Assembly: GCA_963920705.1 (NCBI GenBank)
Contig: OY987232.1
Coordinates: forward strand, 6,416,700 to 6,480,699
Direction of reading: 5' to 3'
DNA from: Odiellus spinosus
Taxonomy: Eukaryota > Arthropoda > Arachnida > Opiliones > Phalangiidae
DNA: 64,000 nt
The notes below the pieces were generated by a model. It worked only from the letters and a program-made list of their open reading frames with translations, ran no database searches and was not told the origin of the DNA. The position numbers and the translations under genes are program-made. Below, piece after piece: positions 1-11,551 of the stretch (positions within the stretch are counted from its first letter, which is position 1; every line of letters begins with the position of its first letter).

Positions 1-1411
1 TAACTAGGGTTTCGTTTTTGAGCTTATGTTGAACATTTTACCCCAAACTAATTTAGTTTTAATAATACCGTTAACTTTAATTATCTTCCCAAAATAGCCT
101 ATATTTGATCATTTTTTCATCAATATTTAAGGCCAAAAAATTCTTCCTGTATATTACTTAATTAAGCAACTCTCCATTAACATAATTAAGTTTAATTTTC
201 ATTTATACGATAATTTTTAAAAGAGTTAAAGTTTTTACTGGGCCTGTTTTAAGGTTTTTAAGCCACTCCAACTTGTTTTTTTTTGTCCCACATGCGCGGG
301 GGAAACGCACGGAGCGGATGGGGAAAGGGAGTAAGTAAGGCGCTCGACGACAAGGAGTGCCACGGTAGAAGGAGAATGGCGACTCTAGCCTAAAAACAAC
401 TTTTCTTTCTCGGCCACTAGCATTCCCTTTTCATCCTTCACTAGTCTCTGGTTAATTTAGTGGAAAACTTGGATACGTAAAATGGTCATATCTCTGTTAA
501 TAATTATGGTATAAATGAAATCTAAAATTCGTATGATAAATGATTATCTCATCTATTATTAGCCTATTTATAACAAAAATATTAAAAAGTTAGGTTAAAA
601 CTGAAAAAATGTCAAACATTGGGTTATTTTGAAGGGTAATTAAATGTTAATGCAATTTTTTTAATTAAATATCTCTCGGGGAAGTTACGTTATTATATCT
701 CATATAGTTAACCAAAAATACCGCCTGGAAAAAATCTTCATTCGTTTTCAAATAAATACTGCCTAAATGACCCTATCTTTTCACTATTTAAAGAAGTTTA
801 AAGTTAATTTAAAAATTATCTATAACTGTAATTGAAAATGTTACTCGGGAAAGTTACTTGGAATTGTCTCTTGTTTCATTACCAAGTCATGGAATTGTTT
901 TGATAGACCTAGAAGCCAAGAAAAACATGTCAAAAGTATGGCCCGGAAAAAAAAAAAAACGCTCAGGGCTTCCCCTTAAGACACGTCCGTCTATTTGATT
1001 TAGAATTCGGAAAAATAAGGACGATGGTGTTGACGAGCTTCCTTGATGTTTCTTTCGATACATATGCTTACGTTTCGAAGAAATCACCTGCGGAGAAACT
1101 TTTAACACAGCTAGTATGGCTGGGAAATAACGATTCGAGCCCGTTCAAGTACGATACCCGAATACACGAAACCATCATGAACTGGTAAGAGACACTAAAC
1201 ACCACGTACCGAAGAACATTGTACCCACCGTTGTTTAATAACCGATTACTGATAACTCTTGAAAGGTGAATAATTTATTACAAATGCGGACCATTAAAAA
1301 CTCGAAAAAAATTTTTAAAACAAATTTAATTGCCATCCACGCCCGTACAAATACAAGCGTTATATATTTTACTATAATTAGATGTTCTGAAATAAATTTT
1401 ATTATTATTAG
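1..1411. other. AT-rich region without a recognisable gene
   Basis: I see no convincing coding exon here. Short open frames on both strands have no recognisable composition. The last 100 bases or so lead into the splice acceptor of the exon that starts at 1412. Confidence 0.5.
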
Positions 1412-1646
1412 GGAACTACGATTGTACGAAGGATCAATAGGAAATAACTTCGAACAAATGGAAGTTGAATATCGATTAAAGAATAAATTTAATAATTATG
1501 TTCAATTGTTCACCGCATACGAAATGGCCGATTTCTCCGTTCCATTTAAATTCTACGGCTACGGACTGGCTGTGGTAATCGCCGTCAAATTCCTCGAAAC
1601 AATCCAGGAAATGTACAAGAATCGCAAACCGAAACTAAAATCATAA
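1412..1646 (+). CDS. Possible last exon of an ionotropic-receptor-like membrane protein
   Basis: The exon begins just after a pyrimidine-rich stretch ending in TATTATTATTAG and runs to a TAA. An AATAAA follows at 1676-1681. It encodes about 77 residues: a charged segment (LRLYEGSIGNNFEQMEVEYR), then a hydrophobic helix around FYGYGLAVVIAVKFLE, then a short basic tail. This order matches the end of insect ionotropic receptors: end of the S2 ligand-binding lobe, last transmembrane helix, short cytoplasmic tail. The frame stays open upstream to 1266, but that part is AT-biased and probably intron. Upstream exons with the pore are not seen. The family call is inference; another membrane protein is possible. 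Confidence 0.4.
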
Positions 1647-1742
1647 TATCTACAACCATTTCCCTGAGACACCGAAATAAATGGTATATTTCATTCAATC
1701 GATGTGAGAAAAAATAGCTCAAGATTATTATATATAGCCAAG

Positions 1743-2036
1743 CCAAGAAGGATCAGATAAGGAGAGGAAAAGTGGGAACGGCGCGGCTCCTACTGCGTCG
1801 GCCTAAACTCCCACTCTGGGAGAACGGGGGACAGACGGGGGTAGAGATGCTTCGTGGTAAATTGTTGTCACGTGGGTAAAACGAATCCTTTATGAGACGC
1901 GCTAGCTAGCGGCCACGTGACAACAGTTTACCTCGAGAATTTCCTATCCCCCCTTTCCACCCGAGTGGGAGGTTGGCTCTTCTCTCTCTAACTCAACGCA
2001 GCCACACTTTTCCTCTCCATATCTGATCCTTCTTGG
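1743..2036. mobile_element. MITE with ~32-bp terminal inverted repeats
   Basis: The ends CCAAGAAGGATCAGAT... and ...ATCTGATCCTTCTTGG are inverted copies of each other over roughly 32 bp. The element is flanked by CCAAG at 1738-1742 and again at 2037-2041, a likely 5-bp target duplication. The interior has further imperfect inversions, for example TTGTTGTCACGTG against CACGTGACAACAG. There is no coding capacity. The superfamily is not identified. A related end sequence, TGATCCTTCTTG, appears near 12,259. Confidence 0.75.
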
Positions 2037-2041
2037 CCAAG

Positions 2042-3115
2042 CTAGACTCCCTTTATCTGATGATATATGTACCCATACACATAATTAATTGAATTTATTT
2101 AGTGCATTAAAACAGTACAGATACCAAAAAGTTAATACACTTTACGTCTACTACAACAGCATTATTTGTAGATTTGGAGATTTAAAACAATTAATTTAGT
2201 ATTATAAAAATAAATAATAAATATAAAAAAAATTGTAGAAATACAACGAGAATTTTCATTGTAAGAGTAATATTTCTTAACTGTAACCTATTATTAAATA
2301 AATTTTTTGCCACCAAATTTATTTATATGTGATACTATCCTTGAGATTATTTTAGACAAAGAATGACGTACATAAAATATATCTCTTTTCCTCTTATTTC
2401 GTATACTACAGTTAAGGTAGAAACATTGTAGTAGCTCAGGACAATTGTATCTGTGAATCAAAAGCTGTTTGCAAATTTTATATCGCGTTTAATTATGGAA
2501 TTAAACTTAAATCTATGTTGTACTTGTTTATAAATTCATTATATTGAGGAGGCTCTCATTTTTTGAGTTAAGATTCCTTATTATATTGCACAGATAGTAG
2601 AATTTTCTTTGAGTATTTTCGAATTTTCCTAAATTAGTTTGAAAAAACAAACCAATGAGATGAACTCGCTTCCTTAAAAAAAATTGGTATAGGCAACATT
2701 TGACATTTAATTCTGAAAGACACTTAATTATTTATCTATTTTCCTTCAAACAGATAGTTTATCATTATATTCTCCCCATTACAGCTTCCCCCAATACAAC
2801 GAGAGAACTAGGGTTTAACCAGGCGGGTACTAGTGCTAAAATTCTTAAATGTAGTGCCAGGCCTTCCGAAACATAAAGAACGCGACAGAGGGGAAAACAT
2901 CCACTGTATCTTGTATGCCACCTATATTTCATGGTGGGGACACTGATACGACTGTGTGAATTGCGAAGTCGGTAGTTGATGTTTGGAAAAGAGAAGGAGA
3001 TACATTGTAATTTCCCTTACGGAAAAAAGTTGGTTTGATCTGAAGAGGCCCTCAAGAACGCTACAAAAGTCTTGGGGATGTCTTTACGACTTCTCCGAGA
3101 CTACTACACACAATG
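2042..3115. other. Noncoding AT-rich stretch
   Basis: No gene is supported here. The sequence is AT-rich with scattered homopolymers. Confidence 0.4.
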
Positions 3116-3227
3116 AAAGACTTCCCCAAGACCTCTTAAGACTACGTAAGACACCCGAAAGACTTTCCCAAGACCTCTTAAGACTACGTAAGACACCCGA
3201 AAGACTTCCCCAAGACCACTTAAGAAT
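3116..3227. repeat. 42-bp tandem repeat, about 2.6 copies
   Basis: The unit AAAGACTTCCCCAAGACCTC plus the following 22 bases recurs with a 42-bp period. It sits inside a 102-codon open frame (2983-3291) that is open because the period is a multiple of three. I do not treat that frame as a gene. Confidence 0.7.
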
Positions 3228-4271
3228 AACTTATTTTGGTAAGGGTTACGTTTTCTTTGTTACTTTCTCAAAAGGTATGTGTTATAAATAAACAAAAGCA
3301 AATCAATCGTCGACACTTTTTCTTATAGACCAATAACAGCATTCAATTTATCGCTGTAACTCTTAATTTAATGAAAATCTCTAGAGATTGCATTCTTTAT
3401 TAGGATAAACACGTTCGTGTTTATCCCTTTATCTAAACTCGAATTTCATCAGAAACCGTAATGTCTTTTCCAATGGACCCGCGGCGCTTGATAACTGAAA
3501 TCGTCGTCGTCGTTTCCCTCTTCCCACCGTCCACTGAATTCGAATTAATACAGACAAAGGTACTTTTGAAAAAATTTGATAAGACTTCGATCAGGTACAA
3601 GAGTATCTCTAGTTAAACACAGATTTCAATAATGAAATGTTGATTAAGTATATGAAGTAATAGAAAGTAAGGTGCCTGAATGGGTTACAAAAGGGTGAAA
3701 TCTTAAGCTTAGCCGAGCTTTACTAATTGCTTCAAAATGAATAAACAAAAATTTTATTTCTTAAACAGTAGAATGATAAGGAATATCCATCGAATTCGAG
3801 TTAATAGAAAGTAAGGTGCCTGAATGGGTTACAAAAGGGTGAAATCATAAGCTTAGCCGAGCTTTATTAATTGCTTCAAAATGATAAACAAAACTTTATT
3901 TCTTAAACAGTAGAATGATAATGAATATCCATCGAATTCGAGTTAATAGAGAGACAGATGCCTGTATGGGTGACGAAAAGGGTAAAACATATAACTAGCC
4001 GAGCTTTATTAATTGGCTTTAAATTGATAAACAAAAATTGATTTTATTAAACAGTTGATAAGTTTTTTTTAATGGCATATTTATCGTTAACGGAAAATTG
4101 CATTTATTGGGTTCTTTTACTAGGGTAGCCCTCTTCAGCCGTCTAATTTTGACTATTATGTCATATCATGAGTATCCCATTATATTCACCCTAATTCACC
4201 GTAATTAAAAAGTTGGCATGATTTTCTTATCATTTGATTTTTTAACTTTAATAATATATCTCTTCTCGGCC

Positions 4272-4300
4272 TATATAAACGAGATTTGCATATTCAGTAC
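4272..4300 (+). promoter_or_regulatory. TATA plus initiator-like block in repeat copy A
   Basis: TATATAA at 4272-4278 is followed about 22-24 bases later by an arthropod initiator-like TCAGT (4294-4298). The same arrangement is conserved in copy B near 6977-7004. It suggests RNA polymerase II transcription of the repeat. This is pattern matching only. Confidence 0.35.
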
Positions 4301-4690
4301 TCACAGATGCACTGTACCAATGCGTGGTTTACGTTAGCGTTTAAAATTGTGGCGAGCCCTCTCGTTTGTGCAATGGTGACGTCTTCGATTGTTTAGGCAA
4401 TCGTTTCTCACCTATATTTCGGTGATAAGAGACTCATTTCTCACGACCTTTTGGGTAGAGTACTCGAATAAACCGAGGCGATTGAATGTAAATCGCCTTA
4501 CCTAGAAATGTGGCCAATATAATATAGTAAGTCACTGTAAAAACATTTCACAATGAGAGTTCTAGGGATTAAATATCACTCGAGTTGGACTTCATATCCT
4601 GCCAAGTGCTCGATTACACATGAAATTTATAGTTTAACGTTTTCAATCTCTACTTTATTTTTTAAAATACTTGAGTTTTGCGACTAGGAT

Positions 4691-4782
4691 GTGCTTTAGA
4701 TCCAATAGCTTCGTCATAACAACTACGTAATAACGTTGCTATTAAGTAGTTGACCAATTATTGAAGTCTGTATCTAAAGCAC
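4691..4782. other. Conserved 92-base stem-loop region in repeat copy A
   Basis: GTGCTTTAGAT at the 5' side pairs perfectly with ATCTAAAGCAC at the 3' side. Inside, CAACTAC can pair with GTAGTTG. The same structure is kept in copy B at 7396-7487. It could be a folded RNA, or simply a DNA inversion within the repeat. Confidence 0.4.
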
Positions 4783-5599
4783 GTCTAACTCAATTATAAT
4801 AAAAAATAAAGATTTAGAAATTTAAATAGGATATACGAAACGGAAATTGATGTCGGCGAGTTAAATAAACGGCCACATACTTCTGGTCTCCAGAATTATG
4901 TTCTCATGCTGCTTTAAAGAATTGTTTCGCTTTCCATGCTCATTTTTTGTCGATGCGATTCAATATTATAAATTTAATCTCTAGCTCGGTCTAGCCCGTC
5001 CCTCTTGTAATATTTTAGGTAAGGCTAGGTTAGTTAATCCCTCGACTTCCCCCGTCCATCTGGTAATCTTTAAGGTGAGGTTAGGTTAGTTAATCCCTCT
5101 AATTAGCCAATCCCTCCAACTAGTTAATCCTTAGCTCGGGCTATTTGTAATATTTTAGGTAAGGCTAGGTTAGGTTAGTTAATTCCTCGAATTAGCCCAT
5201 CGTTCCAACTAGTTAATCCCTCGGGTTACCCATTCCATCAAGTAATCTTTAAGGTTAAATTAGGTTAATTAAACCCTGGAAATAGCCCATCCCTCCATCT
5301 AGGTAATCCCTATAACTCGGGCTAACCCGTTCCTCTTGTAGTATTTTAGGTAAGATTAGTTTAGGTTAGTTAATCAATTGAACTAGCCCATCCCTGTTTT
5401 ACAACTTAGGTAACATTAGGTTAGTTAATCTCTGCCATTTCGAGATTTGTACCAGGGTCTCAATTACGAATAGATTGAAGCCTCAATTAAACGCTTTAAT
5501 TTTTATTCAGCATTAGTAAGAATTAAAGTTCAATAGATCTATAAAGCAAAATAGTGAAATGTGGAAAAGGTGTATATTTTTGGAGAAAAAAAGACAGAA

Positions 5600-6105
5600 A
5601 TTATACAAAAAAGAGGTTGCTTCGCACCCTTAAAAAACTCTTTATCTAACTCGAATCAAACCCGTGAAGGGACAGAAATTATTTGTTAGAGAAAGAGCAA
5701 TTTCATATCTTTAAAATTATAGTTAGTAGATTTAGTCTACTACTTCAAAGATTTTATTACTATTATATATTTTCCAAAAAACGGATAAAGACGACCTAGT
5801 TAACCATCCTCTCCCATTGATGTTTATTTTAAATTCTATCAGTATCACTAATAAAATTAGCTAATGATGGAGTTCCTTTAATGTATATATATTTATCATT
5901 AGTCCTAGGTCGTCTTTATCCGTTTTTTGGAAAATATATAATAGTAATAAAATCTTTGAAGTAGTAGACTAAATCTACTATCTATAATTTTAAAGATATG
6001 AAATTGCTCTTTCTCTAACAAATAATTTCTGTCCCTTCACGGGTTTGATTCGAGTTAGATAAAGAGTTTTTTTAAGGGTGCGAAGCAACCTCTTTTTTGT
6101 ATAAT
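5600..6105. repeat. Foldback: 200-bp inverted arms with ~105-bp loop
   Basis: Left arm 5600-5799 and right arm 5905-6105 are nearly perfect inverted copies, running from ATTATACAAAAAAGAGG inward to ACGACCTAG. The same foldback ends copy B (about 8245-8751) and the degenerate third copy (32,152-35,985). The ends look like those of a foldback MITE. Confidence 0.8.
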
Positions 6106-6106
6106 T

Positions 6107-8752
6107 AGGATAAACACGTTCGTGTTTATCCCTTTATCTAAACTCGAATTTCATCAGAAATCGTAATGTCTTTTCCAATGGACCCGCGGCGCTTGATAAC
6201 TGAAATCGTCGTCGTCGTTTCCCTCTTCCCACCGTCCACTGAATTCTAATTAATACAGACAAAGGTACTTTTGAAAAAATTTGATAAGACTTCGATCAGG
6301 TACAAGAGTATCTCTAGTTAAACACAGATTTCAAAAATGAAATGTTGATTAAGTATATGAAGTAATAGAAAGTAAGGTGCCTGAATGGGTTACAAAAGGG
6401 TGAAATCTTAAGCTTAGCCGAGCTTTACTAATTGCTTCAAAATGATAAACAATTTTTTTTTTCTTAAACAGTAGAATGATAAGGAATATCCATCGAATTC
6501 GAGTTAATAGAAAGTAAGGTGCCTGAATGGGTTACAAAAGGGTGAAATCATAAGCTTAGCCGAGCTTTATTAATTGCTTCAAAATGGTAAACAAAATTTT
6601 ATTTCTTAAACAGTAGAATGATAATGAATATCCATCGAATTAGAGTTAATAGAGAGACAGATGCCTGTATGGGTGACGAAAAGGGTAAAACATATAACTA
6701 GCCGAGCTTTATTAATTGGTTTTAAATTGATAAACAAAAATTGATTTTATTAAACAGTTGATAAGCTTTTTTTAATGACATTTTTTTATCGTTAACGGAA
6801 AATTGCATTTATTGGGTTCTTTTACTAGGGTAGCCCTCTTCAGCCGTCTAATTTTGACTATTATGTCATATCATGAGTATCCCATTATATTCACCCTAAT
6901 TCACCGTAATTAAAAAGTTGGCATGATTTTCTTATCATTTGATTTTTCAACTTTAATAATATATCTCTTCTCGGCCTATATAAACGAGATTTGCAGATTC
7001 AGTACTCACAGATGCACTGTACCAATGCGTGGTTTACTTTAGCGTTTAAAATTGTGGCGAGCCCTCTCGTTTGTGCAATGGTGACGTCTTCGATTGTTTA
7101 GGCAATCGTTTCTCACCTATATTTCGGTGATAAGAGACCTATTTCTCAGGATCATTTGGGTAGAGTGCTCGAATAAACCGAGGCGATTGAATGTAAATCG
7201 CCTTACCTAGAAATGTGGCCAATTTAATATATGAAGTCACTGTAAAAATATTTCAAAATGAGAGTTCTAGGGATTAAATATCACTTGAGTTGGACTTCAT
7301 ATCCTGCCAAGTGCTCGATTACACATGAAATTTATAGTTTAAAGTTCTCAATCTCTTCTTTATTTTTTATAATACTTGAGTTTTGCGACTAGGATGTGCT
7401 TTAGATCCAATAGCTTCGTCATTACAACTACGTAATAACGTTGCTATTAAGTAGTTGGCCAATTATTGAAGTCTGTATCTAAAGCACGTCTAACTTAAGT
7501 ATAATAAAAAATAAAGATTTATAATGTTAAATAGGATATACGAAACGGAAATTGATGTCGGCGAGTTAAATAAACGGCCACATACTTCTGGTCTCATGAA
7601 TTATGTTCTCTTGCTTTAAAGAATTGTTTCGCTTTCCATGCTCATTTTTGTCGATGCGATTCAATATTATAAATTTAATCTCTAGCTCGGTCTAGCCCGT
7701 CCCTCTTGTAATATTTTAGGTAAGGCTAGGTTAGTTAATCCCTCTAATTAGCCAATCCCTCCAACTAGTTAATCCTTAGCTCGGGCTATTTGTAATATTT
7801 TAGGTAAGGCTAGGTTAGGTTAGTTAATTCCTCGAATTAGCCCATCGTTCCAACTAGTTAATCCCTCGGGTTAACCATTCCATCAAGTAATCTTTAAGGT
7901 TAAATTAGGTTAATTAAACCCTGGAAATAGCCCATCCCTCCAACTAGGTAATCCCTATAACTCGGGCTAACCCGTTCCTCTTGTAGTATTTTAGGTAAGA
8001 TTAGTTTAGGTTAGTTAATCAATTGAACTAGCCCATCCCTGTTTTACAACTTAGGTAAGGTTAGGTTAGTTAATCTCAGCCTTTCGAGATTTGTACCAGG
8101 GTCTCAATTACGAATAGATTGAAGCCTCAATTAAACGCTTTAATTTTTATTCAGTATTAGTAAGAATTAAGGTTCAATAAACCTATATAGCAAAATAGTG
8201 AAATGTGGAAAAGGTGTATTTTTTTGGTGAAAAAAAGGACAGAAATTACACAAAAAAGAGGTTGCTTCGCACCCTTAAAAAAACTCTTCATCTAACTCGA
8301 ATCAAACCCGTGAAGGGACAGAAATTATTTGTTAGAGAAAGAGCAATTTCATATCTTTAAAATTATAGTTAGTAGATTTAGTCTACTACTTCAAAGATTT
8401 TATTACTATTATATATTTTCCAAAAAACGGATAAAGACGACCTAGTTAACCTTCCTCTCCCATTGATGTTAATTTTAAATTCTATCAGTATCACTAATAA
8501 AATTAGCTAAAGATGGAGTTCCTTTAAAGTATATATATTTATCATTAGTCCTAGGTCGTCTTTATCCGTTTTTTGGAAAATATATAATAGTAATAAAATC
8601 TTTGAAGTAGTAGACTAAATCTACTAACTATAATTTTAAAGATATGAAATTGCTCTTTCTCTAACAAATAATTTCTGTCCCTTCACGGGTTTGATTCGAG
8701 TTAGATAAAGAGTTTTTTTAAGGGTGCGAAGCAACCTCTTTTTTGTATAATT
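6107..8752. repeat. 2.65-kb noncoding repeat, copy B
   Basis: This is a direct copy of 3402-6106 with scattered substitutions and one ~60-bp deletion. The palindromic start, subrepeats, TATA-like block, stem-loop (7396-7487) and terminal foldback are all retained. Direct abutment, with the next unit's AGGATAAACACG following TGTATAATT, suggests tandem duplication or nested insertion at an identical site. Confidence 0.85.
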
Positions 8753-9237
8753 TTATCTTGGACAACCGTGAAAACACGCCTTTATCTTATCAACCTATAA
8801 GAAAATATTGAATATATCTTTTATATTAAATTTAAGTTTCCGCAACATTAGTTTTTAGATTAAGTTAAATCATTTAATCTCTTTTAATTTTAATTTAAAC
8901 GAAATTTCGTTTCAATTCATTAAAAGCCATAACCTCAGAAGGCTAAAATAGACTCTCAACCAAAAGATACTATATAAGGCGTTCGTTGATCATTATAAAC
9001 TAACAAGTGAGTCACCGTTGCTGCTCTTCAATGAGCAGCAACAAATCCTGCTCATGCAAAACATTTTTATATCGCGAAATGTCTATTAACTCAAAATTAT
9101 AGGAGTTTATAGGATATTTCATGGAAATATAGGATAATAAAGGACATGTTTTAAAATATAGGAGTTTATAGGAAAGTGTGCGCGGGTTTGATCTGAGCGG
9201 CACGATGTCGTCATCGACAACTAAGCGTTTGCAGTAT
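8753..9237. other. No gene seen
   Basis: AT-rich sequence with a short imperfect repeat around TATAGGAGTTTATAGGA (9100-9170). No supported coding region. Confidence 0.4.
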
Positions 9238-10164
9238 ACAGGGTGTTTAAGAAAGGTCTGGAAAAAATGAAGGGGGTTTTTCGTGGGGCAGACTGAGTCA
9301 AAAAGGTTTATGAACCTATAGTCTCACGCGATGCGTTGCGTAGTTATGAGCCCTTGAAAATAGACCGTAAGGTGTAGGTTAGATTGTACCATTATTGTTT
9401 TCTATTTAATTGTGCATAAGCTAATTATCGAGAGATAAGTGAAACAAGGTGTTTATTAACTAAAAAAAAGCGTATCAACATGTTTAGGAGTGTGCAATCA
9501 TTAACTTTGGTCAGAAGTACTTGAACTCAAAGTGTTTTTATTACGTGTGTTTCGGGTGTTGAAAAGGGGATTTTACAAGAAACCATTATTAATTACCATA
9601 ATTATCAATTGTTTAATAATCGGAATCAGAAGTATTTACAAAAATTGTTCGAAATGCATTCCGTCAACGTTGATACACACTTGAGCCCGTCTAATAAATG
9701 ATTGTAAAACTCGTTCGAAGATCCCTGGTGTGTTGCGTATGGTTTCGCAGGCATCAATAATTCTTTGACGTAGATCTACTACGTCACGCACTTCACTAAC
9801 ATAAACAAAGTCCTTAAGGTGGCCCCAAAGAAAGAAATCACAAGGGTTTAGGTCCGGAGATCTGGCTGGCACGCAACCGTTCCGCCACGACCAATCCACC
9901 TCAAAGGCAATGTTTCATCAAGGAAGGCCCTAACTAGGAGAGAAAAATGAGGTGGTGCACCGTCGTGCATAAACCACGTGTCTCGTCTCAAGGCCAATGG
10001 TACGTCTTCAAGAAGCTCGAACAGATTGTCTTGAAGAAACGGGAGATATGCCTCACCATTAAGCCTTGGCTGCAAAAAGAATGGTCTAATTAAATGGTCA
10101 CCAACAATTCCGCACCAGACGTTTAAGCTGAATTGAACTTGGTGAGCCCTATCTCCAATTATAT
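9238..10164 (-). pseudogene. Mariner/Tc1-superfamily transposase remnant
   Basis: Minus-strand frames 10,164-9848 and 9899-9636 overlap and together cover the central and C-terminal part of a DDE transposase. Visible motifs are VWCGIVGDHLIRP, WFMHDGAPPHF (second catalytic Asp region), RWIGRGG, and RSPDLNPCDFFLWGHLKD with the third acidic site. A frameshift lies near 9850-9900 and the N-terminal part is missing. A terminus-like CAGGGTGTTTAAGAAAGG lies at 9239. The same family recurs near 62,522-62,741. The broken frame and missing N-terminus make it inactive. At its 5' side it abuts MULE sequence directly. Confidence 0.8.
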
Positions 10165-11551
10165 ATTTTCCTCCTCGTTCTTCATGAAATCTATCAAGGC
10201 GTAGATGTTCGGATGGGGCGATTTCAGCATTTTATTCCACTTATTGTGTGTACCTTCAGTATCGTTGTTGGTACGTGCTTCTGCATTATCACCATGGTTC
10301 CACATTCTTCTGTTGTAGCGTGAAGATGTTTCACAGAGCTAGGTATCTACCAAAATAATCTGCCATGTCGCGATACTCAGGAATGGCTGGCGCTTTGCTT
10401 TCTATATACAACCACAGGGTATCGATTAGATTTTCCGGAACCATTGCCAAGCCGATCATCCTCCGACTTGATTTTTCAAAGTCAGGGTTATTGTTGTAGA
10501 TTTGTGTGTAACCTCGTGTCTGAACTTGACGCCAAATTGATCGCGCATAATGAAAGAAGCATCTTCTTAAACGTGACGAAGGAAACTTTCCCTCAATTGA
10601 AGCAACCGTTGCGAGTTCTAATTTAATCATGAATTCTGGGGGATTAAATATTAAACCATGAATACCTGCCGCCTTTATTATGCAGTCAAACATGCGATCA
10701 TAGGTGGTGCGTTGTGCGTTTGGTAGAAGGACAAACAGCTGAGGCAGTATTTTCTGTTCTACCTTGCAGTGAAATGTGTAAAACTGGTAAAAGAGAGCCG
10801 GTGCAGCTTTGAATGTTCCATCCATAACATCAATTCCAAAAATTGCCAATTGCGTCTGCAGAACCATCGTTTACGAGCAGAAAGTTTTTGTCCGATTTCG
10901 TTCTCGTCCATTGCCCAGACAAATTGATCTCTTGGAGGATTGGCGGGATGATTTAAACTTCGATGTCTGTAGAGAGACGACTATACAGAATAATGTGAAG
11001 GAATGCCCTCCCTTACATCATCCTCTCGATCGTTTCCTTCTGCAACCATAGTTATCGTTGAACGAACTTTGGTATGAACCTACCATAAAAATATAGTACA
11101 TGAAATATTTCCAATTAATTGTTTAGTACCATATTTTAAATATCCTTACTAACAATAGAAATAACCCAAACGGTACTAATAAGCTATGAAATTGTTTTCG
11201 GCCGCACTTTGAATATTCCTAACCTAACCTAACCCAGCCTAAACTCATATTCACACAGTCACAAAACGGTACACTTACTTTGTTTATTGATTCCAGAGGG
11301 TTGGATTCAACTGCGGTCTTCATCGATTTCACTGCCCGTTTTTTGATTACTTCTAAATGATCTATGGCATGATGGTGATCATTTTTTATATATAAAGCCG
11401 TTTTTCCTTCCGTAGCCATTGTAACCTTACACTCCGCAATAGGACAATGCCAGTACTTTTTATTGTTAACCGTGTTTTTAATCGACATTACTTGTCCACG
11501 TACTAGCGGGACCGTTTCCCCTTTAGATGTTTGGATCCAATCGACTTCCAT
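10165..11551 (-). pseudogene. FLYWCH/MULE-type transposase-derived gene remnant
   Basis: The first exon (about 11,278-11,551) begins MEVDWIQTSKGE and carries a FLYWCH-type zinc finger: WHCPIAEC then a DHHHAID histidine pair. It ends AATAAA|GTAAGT, a good splice donor. A second exon (to about 11,048) matches the linker of this family, with an RHRSLNHPANPP-like stretch in another frame and an in-frame stop. At 10,867-10,331 the MULE DDE core follows: MDGTFKAAP (first Asp), the RRCFFHYARSIWRQVQ motif, then the family C-terminus. Near 10,333 the frame shifts again, and NNDTEGTHNKWNKML continues to about 10,167, where mariner sequence begins. Stops and shifts make it a pseudogene. It could be a transposon copy or a domesticated derivative. 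Confidence 0.7.

Larger units (their letters stand above)
3402..6106. repeat. 2.7-kb noncoding repeat, copy A (head-to-tail with copy B)
   Basis: This unit and the next (6107-8752) are direct, near-identical copies placed end to end. Both start with a near-perfect palindrome GGATAAACACG-TT-CGTGTTTATCC. Parts in order: three ~145-bp subrepeats sharing GTTAATAGAAAGTAAGG (about 3650-4060); a TATA-like block near 4272; a 92-base stem-loop at 4691-4782; degenerate ~60-120-bp subrepeats sharing AGGTTAGTTAATCCCTCG (about 5020-5440); and a terminal foldback at 5600-6105. Copy A has about 60 bp near 5040-5100 that copy B lacks. No long open frame exists. The element class is unknown; a non-autonomous transposon or complex satellite is possible. 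Confidence 0.85.

Noticed and set aside
887..1108. 73-codon minus frame near the left end
   Set aside because: No recognisable domain, poly-F stretch from an A-run, no splice or promoter support.
2983..3291. 102-codon frame with LRKTPERL repeats
   Set aside because: Explained by a 42-bp tandem repeat; nothing protein-like outside it.
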